64,000 bases of DNA from Deltaproteobacteria bacterium (GTDB lineage Bacteria; UBA10199; GCA-002796325; JACPFF01), in the NCBI GenBank assembly GCA_016183065.1, contig JACPFF010000030.1, positions 1 to 64,000 on the forward strand, in the 5' to 3' direction. Positions 25,806 to 35,542 of the stretch are shown piece after piece (positions within the stretch are counted from its first letter, which is position 1; every line of letters starts with the position of its first letter). The notes under the pieces are model-generated. The model made no database searches. It saw only the letters and a list, made by a program, of their open reading frames with translations, and was not told where the DNA came from. Both the position numbers and the translations under genes were made by a program.

Positions 25806-27137
25806 TTATCCGGCGAAACCCTCCTCCTTCAACCAATGGATCATCTCCTGCCGCGCCCGGTCTCGATAGGCCGCCTTTCTGGTCTGGTAGGGGACGTGCG
25901 CAGGAAGCGGTGGCGTCAATCCCCAGTTGGCATTCATTGGCTCAAATTTCAAATGATTTCCATTAGTTACATGTTCTGTCAGCGCCCCAAGCGCGGTCGC
26001 CAGTGGTGGGGCACTCCGCAACCGGCCGACCTGCAAGAGTCCCACATAGAGCCCGATGGCCGCCGACTCGACATACCCCTCCACGCCCGTGATCTGGCCC
26101 GCGAATTGGACGGGCCATGGCGCACTGCGTAATGCGAAGGTTGGGTCGAGCAACTTTGGGGCATTGAGATAGGTATTGCGATGCATGGCCCCCATCCGGA
26201 GGAATTCCGCCGTTGCCAGACCGGTGATAGTCCGAAGAATCCGCTGTTGCTCTGGCCAGGTCATCCGCGTCTGAAAGCCGACCATATTGACGATTGTCTC
26301 CGCGCGATTGTCAAAACGGAGCTGGACCACGGCATAGGGTTCACGGCCGGTCCGCGGATCTTTCAGTCCAAACGGCTTCATCGGGCCATGGCGCAAGGTC
26401 TCGATCCCCCGCTCGGCCATAACCTCGATCGGGAGACAGCCCTCAAAATATTTCGGGTCCTCAAAATGGCGCGGGGGGACCTTCTCGGCCTGGGCAACGG
26501 CCATGACAAACTTTTGATACTCGGCACGGGACATCGGCGCGTTGAGATAATCTTCGCCCACGCCATACCGACTCGCGCGAAACATCTGCGCGGGATCGAG
26601 TGAGGCCGTGGCAAGGAGCGGGGCCATGCTGTCGTAGAAATAGAGGTCCTCGGCGTGCGTGAGCGATCGGATGTCCGCGGCCAGCGCCTCTGCGGTGAGC
26701 GGGCCCGAGGCCACAACGAGCGGGCGCTGATACTGTTCCGCCAGTGCGCGGAGCGACGTCACCTCCTCGCGCTGCAGCGTGATCAAGGGATGCGATTGCA
26801 GACGTGCCGTTATCCCTTCAGCAAAGCGCTCGCGGTCGATCGCGAGTCCCTTCCCCGCCGGAATTTTCGTCTCCTCGGCCACCTGCATGATGAGGGAACC
26901 GAGACGCCGCATCTCCTCTTTCAACATCCCCACGGCATTGTCCGGCGCATTGGAACGGAAAGAATTACTGCAGACTAATTCTCCACACATATCAGTACGA
27001 TGCGCAGGGGTATGACGTACCGGGCGCATTTCGTACAGGCGCACGCGGCGGCCTGCCTGCGCGGCCGCCCAGGCCACCTCCGATCCGGCCAGGCCCGCAC
27101 CGATCACGATGAGGTCGTACTGTCCGTCGTTACTCAT
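25806..27137 (-). CDS. trmFO: TrmFO, folate- and FAD-dependent tRNA m5U54 methyltransferase
   Basis: Methylates U54 in the T loop of tRNAs using methylenetetrahydrofolate. The protein has 443 residues. It begins with the FAD-binding GAGLAGSEVAW, followed by the family motif MRPVRHTPAHRT and CSNSFRSNAPDNAVGMLKEE. The start at 27137 gives the usual N-terminus; a GTG two codons earlier is possible and neither has a clear ribosome site. It lies close behind the TSP3 surface protein gene and 83 bases before xerC. Confidence 0.95.
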   Translation of the reverse strand: MSNDGQYDLIVIGAGLAGSEVAWAAAQAGRRVRLYEMRPVRHTPAHRTDMCGELVCSNSFRSNAPDNAVGMLKEEMRRLGSLIMQVAEETKIPAGKGLAIDRERFAEGITARLQSHPLITLQREEVTSLRALAEQYQRPLVVASGPLTAEALAADIRSLTHAEDLYFYDSMAPLLATASLDPAQMFRASRYGVGEDYLNAPMSRAEYQKFVMAVAQAEKVPPRHFEDPKYFEGCLPIEVMAERGIETLRHGPMKPFGLKDPRTGREPYAVVQLRFDNRAETIVNMVGFQTRMTWPEQQRILRTITGLATAEFLRMGAMHRNTYLNAPKLLDPTFALRSAPWPVQFAGQITGVEGYVESAAIGLYVGLLQVGRLRSAPPLATALGALTEHVTNGNHLKFEPMNANWGLTPPLPAHVPYQTRKAAYRDRARQEMIHWLKEEGFAG

Positions 27138-27161
27138 GCACACGGTTGCATGCCGCAGTGA

Positions 27162-30100
27162 TCACTCGATGGCAAGGGGGATAAGCGAACAGCCGCGAGC
27201 AACACCGGTCCCTTGCATCTCGAAACTGAGTGGCCCGTTGCCGGGGAAAATGGAGGTCGACGGAACTGGTCCACTCCCCCCGCCCGGTCCGCCCCCCCCG
27301 CCCGGTCCGGAGTCACAGACATTGCCGATGCCATCGGTGTCGGTATCGAGCTGATCCGGGTTCGGAATGAGCGGGCAGTTGTCGAAGGAATCGATGATGC
27401 CATCGTTGTCATCGTCGGGATCGCATTCATTGCCGATGCCGTCGCCATCGGTATCGAGTTGATCGGGATTCGCCGTGCCCGGACAGTTGTCGCCGCCGTC
27501 GGAGATCCCATCGCCGTCCTGGTCTCCAAACCCCAAGTCTTCACAGAGGTCGCCGATCCCGTTGCCATTGACGTCCTTCTGGTCGGGGTTGTAGCGGATC
27601 GGGCAATTGTCGCTCGCATTGCATTGGGTAGCCGATCCGGACCCAAAGCCGATCCCGCTCCCGTCACAATAATCGTCATAGCCCTTGCCGTTATAATGGT
27701 CGCTATCCGGCTCCCAGATATGGAGCTGCACCCAGAGTCCCTCGTCCCAATCAAACATCCCGTCGTCGTCGTCGTCCGGATCGCAGGCATCGCCGCCACC
27801 GGTGTTGACTTTCGTGGTGGGATAGAGTGCCGATGATGTGTAATTGTAGCTGTCTCCATCCGTGTTGACCTGTGCGACATTGGGCGTCAGCGGACAGTTA
27901 TCCTGCGCATCGGGGATGCCGTCGGCATCCGTATCGGTCGGACCTCCCGCATTTTCACAGAGGTCGCCGATCCCGTTCCCCGTGGCGTCCGCATGTTGCG
28001 CGATACTCCCATCAAGGCCAAGGCCGACATTCGTGGCATAATAGTCGGGGCAATTGTCGAAGCCCGCACAGACTCCCGCCTTGGTCCCCGCTCCGTCACA
28101 GAGGCCGTCGTTATCGCTGTCCGGTTTCTTTGGATCGAGACCGCCCGTCGCCGACGGCGTCTTCGTGTACGCCGGCGGCACCCAGCGATAGGCGCCGGGT
28201 TCGGCCCAGTCGTTGAGGCCGTCGTTGTCGTCGTCCGGATCGCACGGATCGCTCATGCCATCGCCGTCGGTGTCCGTGCCATTGTCCTTGATCATGGGAC
28301 AGGTGTCGTCGCTGTCGGCCTTGCCATCGCCATCGCTGTCGACCGGCCCGCGGTACAACGTCGGCACGGCATCGCAGAGATCGCCGATCCCGTCCTCGTC
28401 CGTATCCTGCTGCGTCACATTCCCCTTCAACGGACAATTGTCATCCGGCGCCTCGCAACGGAACGCCATCCCTGTGGCGCCAAAACCCCATCCAGAGCCA
28501 TCGCAGATCCCGTCGGCATCGGTATCGGGATTGAGCGGTTCAGTGCCGGCCACCGATTCATCATCGTCGAGGAGCCCGTCGTTGTCGTCGTCCGGGTCGC
28601 AGAGATCGCCCGCACCATCCTGATCAAAATCCTCCTGGCCGGGATTCGGATGATAAGGACAGTTGTCGTCCAGATTCAGGTCCCCATCGCCATCGAGGTC
28701 TTCGCACAAATCGCCCACGCCATCGACATTCAGATCGCTCTGATCCGGATTTCCGATAGTTGCACAATTGTCACACACATCCCCGATGCCGTCCTGATCG
28801 CCATCATTCTGATCGGGATTGTATTTGTACGGACAGTTGTCGTTCTTGTTGGGGATCCCGTCGCCATCCGTATCTTCGGGGCAGACCGCCGGATCGATAC
28901 AGACACCTGGCTCGCCATCGAACGTGCACGGATCGGTCTCTCCCGGGTCGACCGTGCAGTTGTGGTTCGGATCCTCCTCGTCATTACTTTGCTTGTCCGG
29001 CTTCCCCCCTTTTTGCTCCTCACACTCGAGGTCCCAGGGGTCTTCACCCGTTTCCATGGCCCGCTCCAGTTCGCCAAGGAACCAGCTCCCGGCCGTCAAA
29101 CACGGCTCCGGGAACCCGTCGATCGGGTCGGCGTTCGGCGTGAGCGGATTCGAGAACGGCGAGGTATTGGCCGAGAGCCCGGTCGACGATTGCGTGGCCG
29201 TGGTCACGACCGGTTGCGTGAGGGGCATCGCACTCGTGTTAAAGAGGGTGTAAAAGAGTTTTTTGGTGCCGGGCGTATAGGCGTTCGAAAATTGGGTGAT
29301 AAATCCCTTGTAGTTTTTCCCCTGCCCACTGTCCGAGACAAAATACTCCACGTTGCCGGCCTTCTCGTCGACGAGACCGGCAAATCCCCACGTCCCCCCC
29401 CCGGCCACGTAAATGGATCGGAGGGTCTTCGGGGCGGGAAAGTTTTCGTTCCCGTCAGAGATCAATGCAATTCCCTTGCTTGTATTATTATAGATGGGGT
29501 TCCGTGTGATCCGGTTCCGCTTTCCCCCATTGGTCCCGGAGACCGTCACGCCCGTTTCGGAATTCGTTTTGATGGTATTGGCGATGTACTTGCTCCCCCC
29601 ACCCACAACCGCGATCCCGATCAAATTATCGAATCCCGAAACGAGGACCCCGATCCGGTTCTGCTCAATGGTACTCCCACCGAGTCGCGACTTGTCACCG
29701 AGGAGATAGGCGCCGAGATCGTTCTCTTTCAGCGTCAGATCAATATAGTTGCCCCCATCGCCTGTGACATAGAGACCGTCCGAGACCCCCTTGACGGTGG
29801 AGGCTGTCATCTGCGTCTTATTGCCGTAATCGCCAATCCCGCGCAGCGACCCCGAGGAGGTCGTCCCGCTGACTGTGACGTCTTTGATCGTGTTGTCGTC
29901 CGAATAGACGCAGAGGCCATGAACGCCCACGGCCGAGATAGCGACGTTCTCCAAGGTGGAATTCCCGGCACCGGCCGCCGTCGTGTCGCCATGTTTGATG
30001 TCCACGACACAGCCCTTGTTTTGCGCACCGGCAGCGAGTTTCAACGTGACGCCATTCCCCTTGATCGTCGTTCCTGCAAGAATCGCCGCAGTCTTGACGA

Positions 30101-30335
30101 GCGGCTTCACCGAAGAGACCGAGACCTGGATGGTCGTGCACGGCGTTCCGACCGCATCCGGCATGCCGGATTGATTGGCGAGATGATAGAGGATCGTATT
30201 TTTTTCTAAATCACCACCGTCGTTGGTGACATAACAGGTGGCCGCAGAGAGCGTGGTCGACCAGAGGCCGAGGCTGACGACTGCAAGCGTTGCAATGACC
30301 CACTGCACACAGCGGGGTCGACGGCGGACAGACAT
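27162..30335 (-). CDS. Secreted beta-helix and thrombospondin type 3 repeat protein
   Basis: A 1057-residue secreted or surface protein. A signal peptide (hydrophobic core VIATLAVVSLGLWS, cleavage near LSAA) is followed by a parallel beta-helix-like domain at about residues 60-340, seen as repeated short strands with N and G turns (ENVAISAVGVHGLCVYSDDN). From about residue 480 to 1010 there are roughly a dozen calcium-binding TSP3 repeats (DTDGDGIPNKNDNCP type; many DxDxDG motifs). The C-terminus is a Gly-rich linker, a short domain and ARGCSLIPLAIE. The GCSL near the end is shared with the protein at 40063. It is co-directional with trmFO and may be the first gene of that run. Confidence 0.85.
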   Translation of the reverse strand: MSVRRRPRCVQWVIATLAVVSLGLWSTTLSAATCYVTNDGGDLEKNTILYHLANQSGMPDAVGTPCTTIQVSVSSVKPLVKTAAILAGTTIKGNGVTLKLAAGAQNKGCVVDIKHGDTTAAGAGNSTLENVAISAVGVHGLCVYSDDNTIKDVTVSGTTSSGSLRGIGDYGNKTQMTASTVKGVSDGLYVTGDGGNYIDLTLKENDLGAYLLGDKSRLGGSTIEQNRIGVLVSGFDNLIGIAVVGGGSKYIANTIKTNSETGVTVSGTNGGKRNRITRNPIYNNTSKGIALISDGNENFPAPKTLRSIYVAGGGTWGFAGLVDEKAGNVEYFVSDSGQGKNYKGFITQFSNAYTPGTKKLFYTLFNTSAMPLTQPVVTTATQSSTGLSANTSPFSNPLTPNADPIDGFPEPCLTAGSWFLGELERAMETGEDPWDLECEEQKGGKPDKQSNDEEDPNHNCTVDPGETDPCTFDGEPGVCIDPAVCPEDTDGDGIPNKNDNCPYKYNPDQNDGDQDGIGDVCDNCATIGNPDQSDLNVDGVGDLCEDLDGDGDLNLDDNCPYHPNPGQEDFDQDGAGDLCDPDDDNDGLLDDDESVAGTEPLNPDTDADGICDGSGWGFGATGMAFRCEAPDDNCPLKGNVTQQDTDEDGIGDLCDAVPTLYRGPVDSDGDGKADSDDTCPMIKDNGTDTDGDGMSDPCDPDDDNDGLNDWAEPGAYRWVPPAYTKTPSATGGLDPKKPDSDNDGLCDGAGTKAGVCAGFDNCPDYYATNVGLGLDGSIAQHADATGNGIGDLCENAGGPTDTDADGIPDAQDNCPLTPNVAQVNTDGDSYNYTSSALYPTTKVNTGGGDACDPDDDDDGMFDWDEGLWVQLHIWEPDSDHYNGKGYDDYCDGSGIGFGSGSATQCNASDNCPIRYNPDQKDVNGNGIGDLCEDLGFGDQDGDGISDGGDNCPGTANPDQLDTDGDGIGNECDPDDDNDGIIDSFDNCPLIPNPDQLDTDTDGIGNVCDSGPGGGGGPGGGSGPVPSTSIFPGNGPLSFEMQGTGVARGCSLIPLAIE

Positions 30336-30481
30336 ATATCCTCCTTCTCCAGCAAGGCTGGACGCCTCCCCAGTGGCGCATAATCACCGCGTACTGCACT
30401 TACTTTAGGCTGTCAAGTAGTGGTTCTCCTACCGTTTACGGAGCGTGCCGTTAACGGCATCGTCCCTTATAGATGACAATA

Positions 30482-30510
30482 TTGCAGGTGATTTGTTGAT
30501 AAATTATACG
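30482..30510 (+). promoter_or_regulatory. Possible promoter of the OmpA-like gene
   Basis: TTGCAG at 30482-30487, a 17-base spacer and TATACG at 30505-30510 lie about 110 bases before the gene at 30620, in a 284-base AT-richer divergent spacer. Two further TTGACA hexamers around 30522 and 30554 lack good -10 partners. The site is a candidate only. Confidence 0.3.
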
Positions 30511-30619
30511 ACTACAGTTATTTTGACACCTATTGAGAAAATTGCGCAACTCATTTGACAACTGGCCGATGATGACAGCAGAGTCACGACAATTGTCCAC
30601 AACCTAAGGAGTCGATGCC

Positions 30620-33343
30620 ATGGTCGAGCTGGGAAGACTACAATTTTTCGTTCCAACATCGCCCAATTTGAAACAAGACGACGTCACCACGCTTGAGGGT
30701 TGCGCGACCACGGAAATTGTCGATCAACGCGCTGGGTTGCCGGAACTCCCGAAAGCAGGCACATCAGCGCCAGCTGCACCACCAGCGACTGGGGATCTGA
30801 AACACGTGGGAACCGTCACGTGCAATTTTCCCCAGACCGCCAAAACGAGCGGAGAGACGGTACCGGCTGAAGCGATCACATTTCAGTTATATGGGGAGAC
30901 GACCTACACGTCTGTCTTCGGCGAGCGATTTCGGCACGATCTGCTCCACGTCCACTCGCCACTTGGTCGCTCGGCCACATTGCAAGACCCGGAATTGGCG
31001 CCTGCCATTTTGATGAATCGCAATCCCAACCATAAAAATCCCTTTCAAGATGAGATCAAGAGCTTCCCGAACGAGGAAATGTTGCGAGAAACCGTGCAGG
31101 GAGAGAAAGATCGCCTCCGCACCGAAGAGGTGACGCGGGGACGGACGAATGGACCGATCCTCACCCTCGGTGGTGGTCCCTCCTTTCAGAAATTGTCGGA
31201 GACCAGCCTTCCTCCCTCGACCGATGCCTATGGCACCCAATCACGGAGTGCCGCGGCACCTTATGAAGGGGTAGCGGGAGTTTTCCAGATCATCCCGCAC
31301 TATCCGAATTTTGGCTTCGGAGCCCTCGCCAACATGTTGTTCGAAGTCGGCGTCGACCTGCGGGGGGGGACGTTGAGCGCCAACGATAGAGAGAGTGGAA
31401 TACCGGGAGAAGAGGCCGATCTCGACTGGTTCGGCGTCCGGGCCATGTGGCGGCCTAACTTAAGTTGTCAGCGACTGGCGCAGCTCATCTCGTGGGGAGA
31501 GGGGGCAAGTGACGAAAGCTTTGACGTCCAACTCACCTTTCCACTCTCGATTGTGGACTACGATCGTTTCGAGGGAGATCTGTCGTATGGCGGACGATCG
31601 GTACCGGAGCACCTCGACCGCAGTCGCACCACGTGGCTTGGGGAGGAGACCCCGCCGTTTACCTGGGAGCTCAGTGGCAGGGGGTGCTGGACCGCGAGCG
31701 AATCGATGCCAGCCCTCTTTGCGCCATGCATTGGCGGATGGTTTCGCATGACACTTCCGCGAGGATTCTCATCGGACGGTTTCTACGGTAACATCGGCCC
31801 GGAATTCCTCGCCGGTCTGGACCTGAGCGCCCTCAATTACACGCGGACGGAACGACGAGAGGAAACCACACCCTCCCGTGTGGATCTCCTCCCCCCACCG
31901 CCCATGGCACGACAAGTGATCCCACTTAATCCGCCGACACTCCATCCCGTGGTCCCGCCCAAGCGCGATGCCGAAGGGCTGGAGGGGATCACAGTCCTCT
32001 TTGCCAACGCACGGCATGAACTCACCACTGGGGACAGGGCCAACATCGATTCCCAGGTTCTGGAACCGTTGAAACGGGCCTTTGCCGCTGATGCACAGAT
32101 CGTCGGTCCCGATCGGCCCTACTATTACCTGAACGTTGCCGGGCACGCCAGCACTCCAGGGGCCTTTAACAAAAACATGTCGCTCTCCTACCGACGAACC
32201 GACCGGATCCCGGCCTACATGCTCCAACAGATAGCCAAAGCCCGGAGTGGTTGGGAAAAAGGTGAAAAAGTGGGGCTCCCCCCCTACCCACCGGCGGATC
32301 ATATCCAGTTCCGGACATTCGGGTTCGGGGAGACGTCTCCCGTTACCGGCGCGGACGGCAAAGAAGACGTGACGGCCAGCCGTCGCGCGGTGGTCTCCAT
32401 CCACCGGGATGAACAGGCCGCGGCCACAGAATATGCCGACGTACCCATTACCGAGGAGGCACGAAAGAAGGACGAGGGGAGTGCGGCGAGTCTCGTAAGT
32501 CTCCTTTCACAGGCCGGCTTCAAGGCGACCGCCAAGGGGGGACGCGTCTATGTAACCATGCCAACAGCGTGGGAAGGGATCAATCCCGCAGGAACCACGC
32601 CGGGCGATATTGCCCGCCTCAAGACTGCAGTGGAAGGTAAGACCGCCAAGGCCGAGTGGGAGAAGATGAGCCCCAACAGCGGCCTGCGGATCGGGATCGA
32701 GACCAGCGCGGGGACAAACGATGCCGACCTGAATATCGCGCGGGAGAGTGAATTCCAGCTCAAGCTCGTCAATTTCAGTACATGGCCGGTCAAGGGACGG
32801 ACACGCGTCACTGTGGTCCCTGCGGGAAAAGATGGAACCGCCTTCATGCAAAAACTCGACGAGACCGTGGAGGCCCCGGCGAGTATACCAGCCGCCGTTG
32901 AAGCACTCGAGACCACGAAGATGCCGATCACAATTGGCAAGGAGAAGGGGAATCTCTACACCTTCCCGATCAAGACGATCGAGGGGAAATATCTCCGTCA
33001 GGAGAGTTACGACCTGATTCAGGGCCTGGCCGAAAAGATCACTGCGTCACAACGGATCTATGCAGTCCTCTATACGGATCCCAAGGAAAAGATCACCGAA
33101 CCGATGCGCGAGAAACTGATCGGCGATGTCGGTGTTGCGTTCGAGGGCCAGGCGAAGAAACAATCGGGGAGCACGCCGCACGACCAGCTCTTCTGGGCCG
33201 ACGAACGGGAAGGATTTGCCACGCGCGTCTATTTCGTGGTCATGGACCAGGCCGTTTCCATCGAGGCGCTCACCCAGAGTCTCTACCGCGTGGCCCACAA
33301 GGTCGAAGCCGCGGCCACACCAAGCCCTAGGACGGGGGAATGA
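30620..33343 (+). CDS. Large protein with an OmpA-like peptidoglycan-binding domain
   Basis: A protein of 907 residues with an AAGGAG ribosome site region before the ATG. No signal peptide is apparent. Residues about 450-620 form an OmpA/MotB-like domain: a strand (GITVLFANARHELT), GHAS, an N-x-x-L-S-x-x-R motif (NMSLSYRRTDRI) and a C-terminal SRR segment (TASRRAVVSI). The N-terminal half has beta-rich, Trp/Tyr-containing stretches (FGFGALANMLFEVGVDLRGG) that may form a barrel or sandwich. The C-terminal 280 residues are unrecognised. It converges with and slightly overlaps the next gene. An envelope or peptidoglycan-anchored role is inferred. Confidence 0.7.
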   Translation: MVELGRLQFFVPTSPNLKQDDVTTLEGCATTEIVDQRAGLPELPKAGTSAPAAPPATGDLKHVGTVTCNFPQTAKTSGETVPAEAITFQLYGETTYTSVFGERFRHDLLHVHSPLGRSATLQDPELAPAILMNRNPNHKNPFQDEIKSFPNEEMLRETVQGEKDRLRTEEVTRGRTNGPILTLGGGPSFQKLSETSLPPSTDAYGTQSRSAAAPYEGVAGVFQIIPHYPNFGFGALANMLFEVGVDLRGGTLSANDRESGIPGEEADLDWFGVRAMWRPNLSCQRLAQLISWGEGASDESFDVQLTFPLSIVDYDRFEGDLSYGGRSVPEHLDRSRTTWLGEETPPFTWELSGRGCWTASESMPALFAPCIGGWFRMTLPRGFSSDGFYGNIGPEFLAGLDLSALNYTRTERREETTPSRVDLLPPPPMARQVIPLNPPTLHPVVPPKRDAEGLEGITVLFANARHELTTGDRANIDSQVLEPLKRAFAADAQIVGPDRPYYYLNVAGHASTPGAFNKNMSLSYRRTDRIPAYMLQQIAKARSGWEKGEKVGLPPYPPADHIQFRTFGFGETSPVTGADGKEDVTASRRAVVSIHRDEQAAATEYADVPITEEARKKDEGSAASLVSLLSQAGFKATAKGGRVYVTMPTAWEGINPAGTTPGDIARLKTAVEGKTAKAEWEKMSPNSGLRIGIETSAGTNDADLNIARESEFQLKLVNFSTWPVKGRTRVTVVPAGKDGTAFMQKLDETVEAPASIPAAVEALETTKMPITIGKEKGNLYTFPIKTIEGKYLRQESYDLIQGLAEKITASQRIYAVLYTDPKEKITEPMREKLIGDVGVAFEGQAKKQSGSTPHDQLFWADEREGFATRVYFVVMDQAVSIEALTQSLYRVAHKVEAAATPSPRTGE

Positions 33344-34349
33344 GCGGAAGTGTGATCTCCAAGGTCCCTTGGTCGGTTCGCACAGCAATTGCATCGGCAC
33401 GATCGTGACGCCCGCGCATGAGCGCGTGGCGCAGTAACGAGAGCAGTGGCGTTGTCACCTCGTCGTGCCGTGTTGGTAACAGGTCCCGCGCACCGGCTGT
33501 CAAGCGCACGCGGTTTGGCGACAGACGCTCACCAGTCAGCGACAGATTCCGCGCCCCGAGTTCGACCAATCGATCGAGATACTGGACCACTGTTTCGTAG
33601 ACGATCACGTGGGTCGCAATCGGCAGAGGACCATATACACTCGTTGCCACGTCGAGATCGCCCATTGTCCGCACATCCATGGTCGGTGGCCTATCGGGGG
33701 AAGCGTGCGTCATCCGCTCGTGGACAAGAATCTCTTCCGTAAGAGCGGTCATCAGTGTTGCAATGTGCGGGATCGGTTCTGGTAGCGACCCTTGGTGTGC
33801 CGACCAACGCTGTACACATAATACCACCTCGACCAATGGCCTGATCGTTCGTAGAAAGCGGTGGATCATCGTATGCCAATCCAGTCCCAATGCCACCATG
33901 GGAATACGAAAGCGGCGATCAGCCAGGGTGACGATCTCGTCGAGGAGGGCGTCGAGCACCCGACCATATCCGGATACCGCCTGCGGTTCCGCATGGGTCA
34001 GCATCGGATAGAGCGACGGCATCGCCCGCGAGAAGAGCGCAAGCCGCACGAGCCACTGTTGATACAGTGGCACCGCCGTCTCCGGTGTTACCTGGGAAAA
34101 GTCGGGTGTCTGAAAATGAAAACGGAGATCACGACCACGCGAAAGGAATATCAGCAGAAGGTGCACGAGCTCAAACATCGCGTGCAGAGGCAAATGAGCC
34201 AGAGGAACGGCAAGATGGACGACGCTCGCATCGCATGGCAGATGATGGGGATCGCTGGCATAGCGTTCAAGATGCAGCGCCCCCAGGCGCAGGGACCCCG
34301 TCCCCTGTCCCACGAGAAGCTGTGCCTCATTGTGCCGCCAGAGCGGCAT
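33327..34349 (-). CDS. Unknown protein (about 340 residues)
   Basis: The open frame is longer (to 34640), but the part upstream of the ATG at 34349 is Arg/Ser/Pro-rich and overlaps the glycosylase gene, so I take 34349 as the start, although no clear ribosome site supports it. The protein is rich in Leu, His and Arg with helical segments (GYGRVLDALLDEIVTLADRR) and a C-terminal domain with alternating strands and helices (DAIAVRTDQGTLEITLPLIP). No family or catalytic motif is recognised. Its 3' end overlaps the OmpA-like gene by 17 bases. Confidence 0.45.
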   Translation of the reverse strand: MPLWRHNEAQLLVGQGTGSLRLGALHLERYASDPHHLPCDASVVHLAVPLAHLPLHAMFELVHLLLIFLSRGRDLRFHFQTPDFSQVTPETAVPLYQQWLVRLALFSRAMPSLYPMLTHAEPQAVSGYGRVLDALLDEIVTLADRRFRIPMVALGLDWHTMIHRFLRTIRPLVEVVLCVQRWSAHQGSLPEPIPHIATLMTALTEEILVHERMTHASPDRPPTMDVRTMGDLDVATSVYGPLPIATHVIVYETVVQYLDRLVELGARNLSLTGERLSPNRVRLTAGARDLLPTRHDEVTTPLLSLLRHALMRGRHDRADAIAVRTDQGTLEITLPLIPPS

Positions 34350-34582
34350 CGACACTCGGCGACAGGGACCGAACTGGCTGACGATTGATGGAGGTTGTCG
34401 AGAAAACCCGACGAGACATTTCACACCGCGACTGTGATGACGACGAGGTCGGCCCGACCACGTCAACGGCCATGTGCCGTGGTTGCGTCGCGCCTGCACC
34501 GTGGATTTCACAGGAGCCAAAACAACAATAAGAGAGCAATCCAGACACATCTTGTCAAGCCGAATTGCAGCGGAGGGTGTAT

Positions 34583-35239
34583 TTACCAATTCACCCCCTT
34601 GAGTGGGCACTGCTCGCATTGCGGATTGGTCCGTCGACAAAAGGTCTTGCCGACCGCCACAAGGAGGGCGTGATACTCATTAAAATGCCGTACGTCGTGG
34701 GCCAGACTATCCATGAAGATCGACTGGACGTCATCGTACGTCGTCTCTTCTGGCACGAGATAGTGCCGAGAGAGCACACGTTGGGTATAGGTATCGACCA
34801 CAAACACCGGTTTGTCTAACGCATAGAGGAGGATGGAATCGGCGGTCTCCGGGCCGATACCGCGGACGCCCAAGAGTTCGGTGCGCAACTGCGCTATCGG
34901 TTGCTGCCGCATGGTCTCGACGTTGCCGTTGTATCGCTCCACAAAATAGGTCAAAAAATTGCGGAGACGGCCGGTCTTGATGTTGAAATATCCGGCGGGC
35001 CGAATCGCTGCGGCCAGCATGGCTGGCGGGAGGGCAAAGATGGCGTGCGGGGTGAATGCGACGGTCGATTTGAGCTGCGCGATGGCGCGCTCGACATTCT
35101 GCCAATTCGTATTCTGCGTGAGGATCGCCCCCACCATGACTTCAAAGGGGGTCTCGCCGGGCCACCACCGCTGCGGAGCAAAATGCGCAAAGAGGCGCGT
35201 GAAGATGTCGTGCAGCATGGCTTGTGTGGCTGTCGGCAC
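34583..35239 (-). CDS. HhH-GPD DNA glycosylase, MagIII/endonuclease III-like
   Basis: A base-excision repair glycosylase of 218 residues. It opens with WWPGETPFEVMVGAILTQNT, close to the 3-methyladenine glycosylase MagIII group. The helix-hairpin-helix GVRGIGPETADS is followed by the catalytic Asp in FVVDTYTQRV. The Lys that gives endonuclease III its lyase activity is replaced by Glu, as in MagIII-type monofunctional enzymes. The C-terminal iron-sulfur motif is incomplete: C-x6-C-x2-C with no fourth Cys before the stop. I expect a monofunctional alkylbase glycosylase; the presence of a cluster is doubtful. Confidence 0.85.
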   Translation of the reverse strand: MPTATQAMLHDIFTRLFAHFAPQRWWPGETPFEVMVGAILTQNTNWQNVERAIAQLKSTVAFTPHAIFALPPAMLAAAIRPAGYFNIKTGRLRNFLTYFVERYNGNVETMRQQPIAQLRTELLGVRGIGPETADSILLYALDKPVFVVDTYTQRVLSRHYLVPEETTYDDVQSIFMDSLAHDVRHFNEYHALLVAVGKTFCRRTNPQCEQCPLKGVNW

Positions 35240-35251
35240 CGCTTTAAGACC

Positions 35252-35539
35252 CTATGCGCCTTCCGGTGGAGTGGCCGTCGCGGCATTCCCCGCGCCGGTC
35301 GGGGCTCCCTGTGGTGCTGGCGGGGTCTTGCCGAGCATCGCGAGGTAGTGGGTTTCGCACACACCCCAGCGATAGCGCGGCTTGCGGCATTCTTCTTTGC
35401 CGCAGATTTTGTAGCGCCGCGACGTTGGCATCTCCCCGCGTCGCCATTTGCGAAAATGGCGATCGCACCACCCCTTGGCACGATGCGGTCGTTTGCATCC
35501 CTCCACACTACACGCGGTCGGTCGTTGCATGTTCTCCAT
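35252..35539 (-). CDS. Small Cys-rich protein with two zinc-knuckle-like repeats
   Basis: A protein of 95 residues with two copies of a C-x4-C-x9-C-x2-H pattern: CSVEGCKRPHRAKGWCDRH and CGKEECRKPRYRWGVCETH. Each could bind one zinc ion. The rest is basic, then Ala/Pro/Thr-rich. Related small proteins occur in myxobacteria, from memory. DNA or RNA binding is plausible but unproven. It begins just after the stop of the small membrane protein gene upstream and ends 12 bases before the glycosylase gene, so these may be co-transcribed. Confidence 0.72.
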   Translation of the reverse strand: MENMQRPTACSVEGCKRPHRAKGWCDRHFRKWRRGEMPTSRRYKICGKEECRKPRYRWGVCETHYLAMLGKTPPAPQGAPTGAGNAATATPPEGA

Positions 35540-35542
35540 CCC

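Noticed and set aside
27003-27015. Possible fourth copy of the GTATGACGTACC motif within trmFO
   Set aside because: The bases encode the conserved family motif VRHTP and the match is shorter, so coincidence with coding sequence is the simpler reading.
27993-30209. 738-codon plus-strand open frame opposite the TSP3 protein
   Set aside because: The repeated GAT/GAC codons of the TSP3 repeats leave the complementary frame free of stops; the translation (IVVVVRIA-type repeats) is an artefact.
34350-34640. N-terminal extension of the unknown gene at 33327
   Set aside because: The extra 97 residues are Arg/Ser/Pro-rich without likeness to anything and overlap the glycosylase gene, so the later ATG was used.
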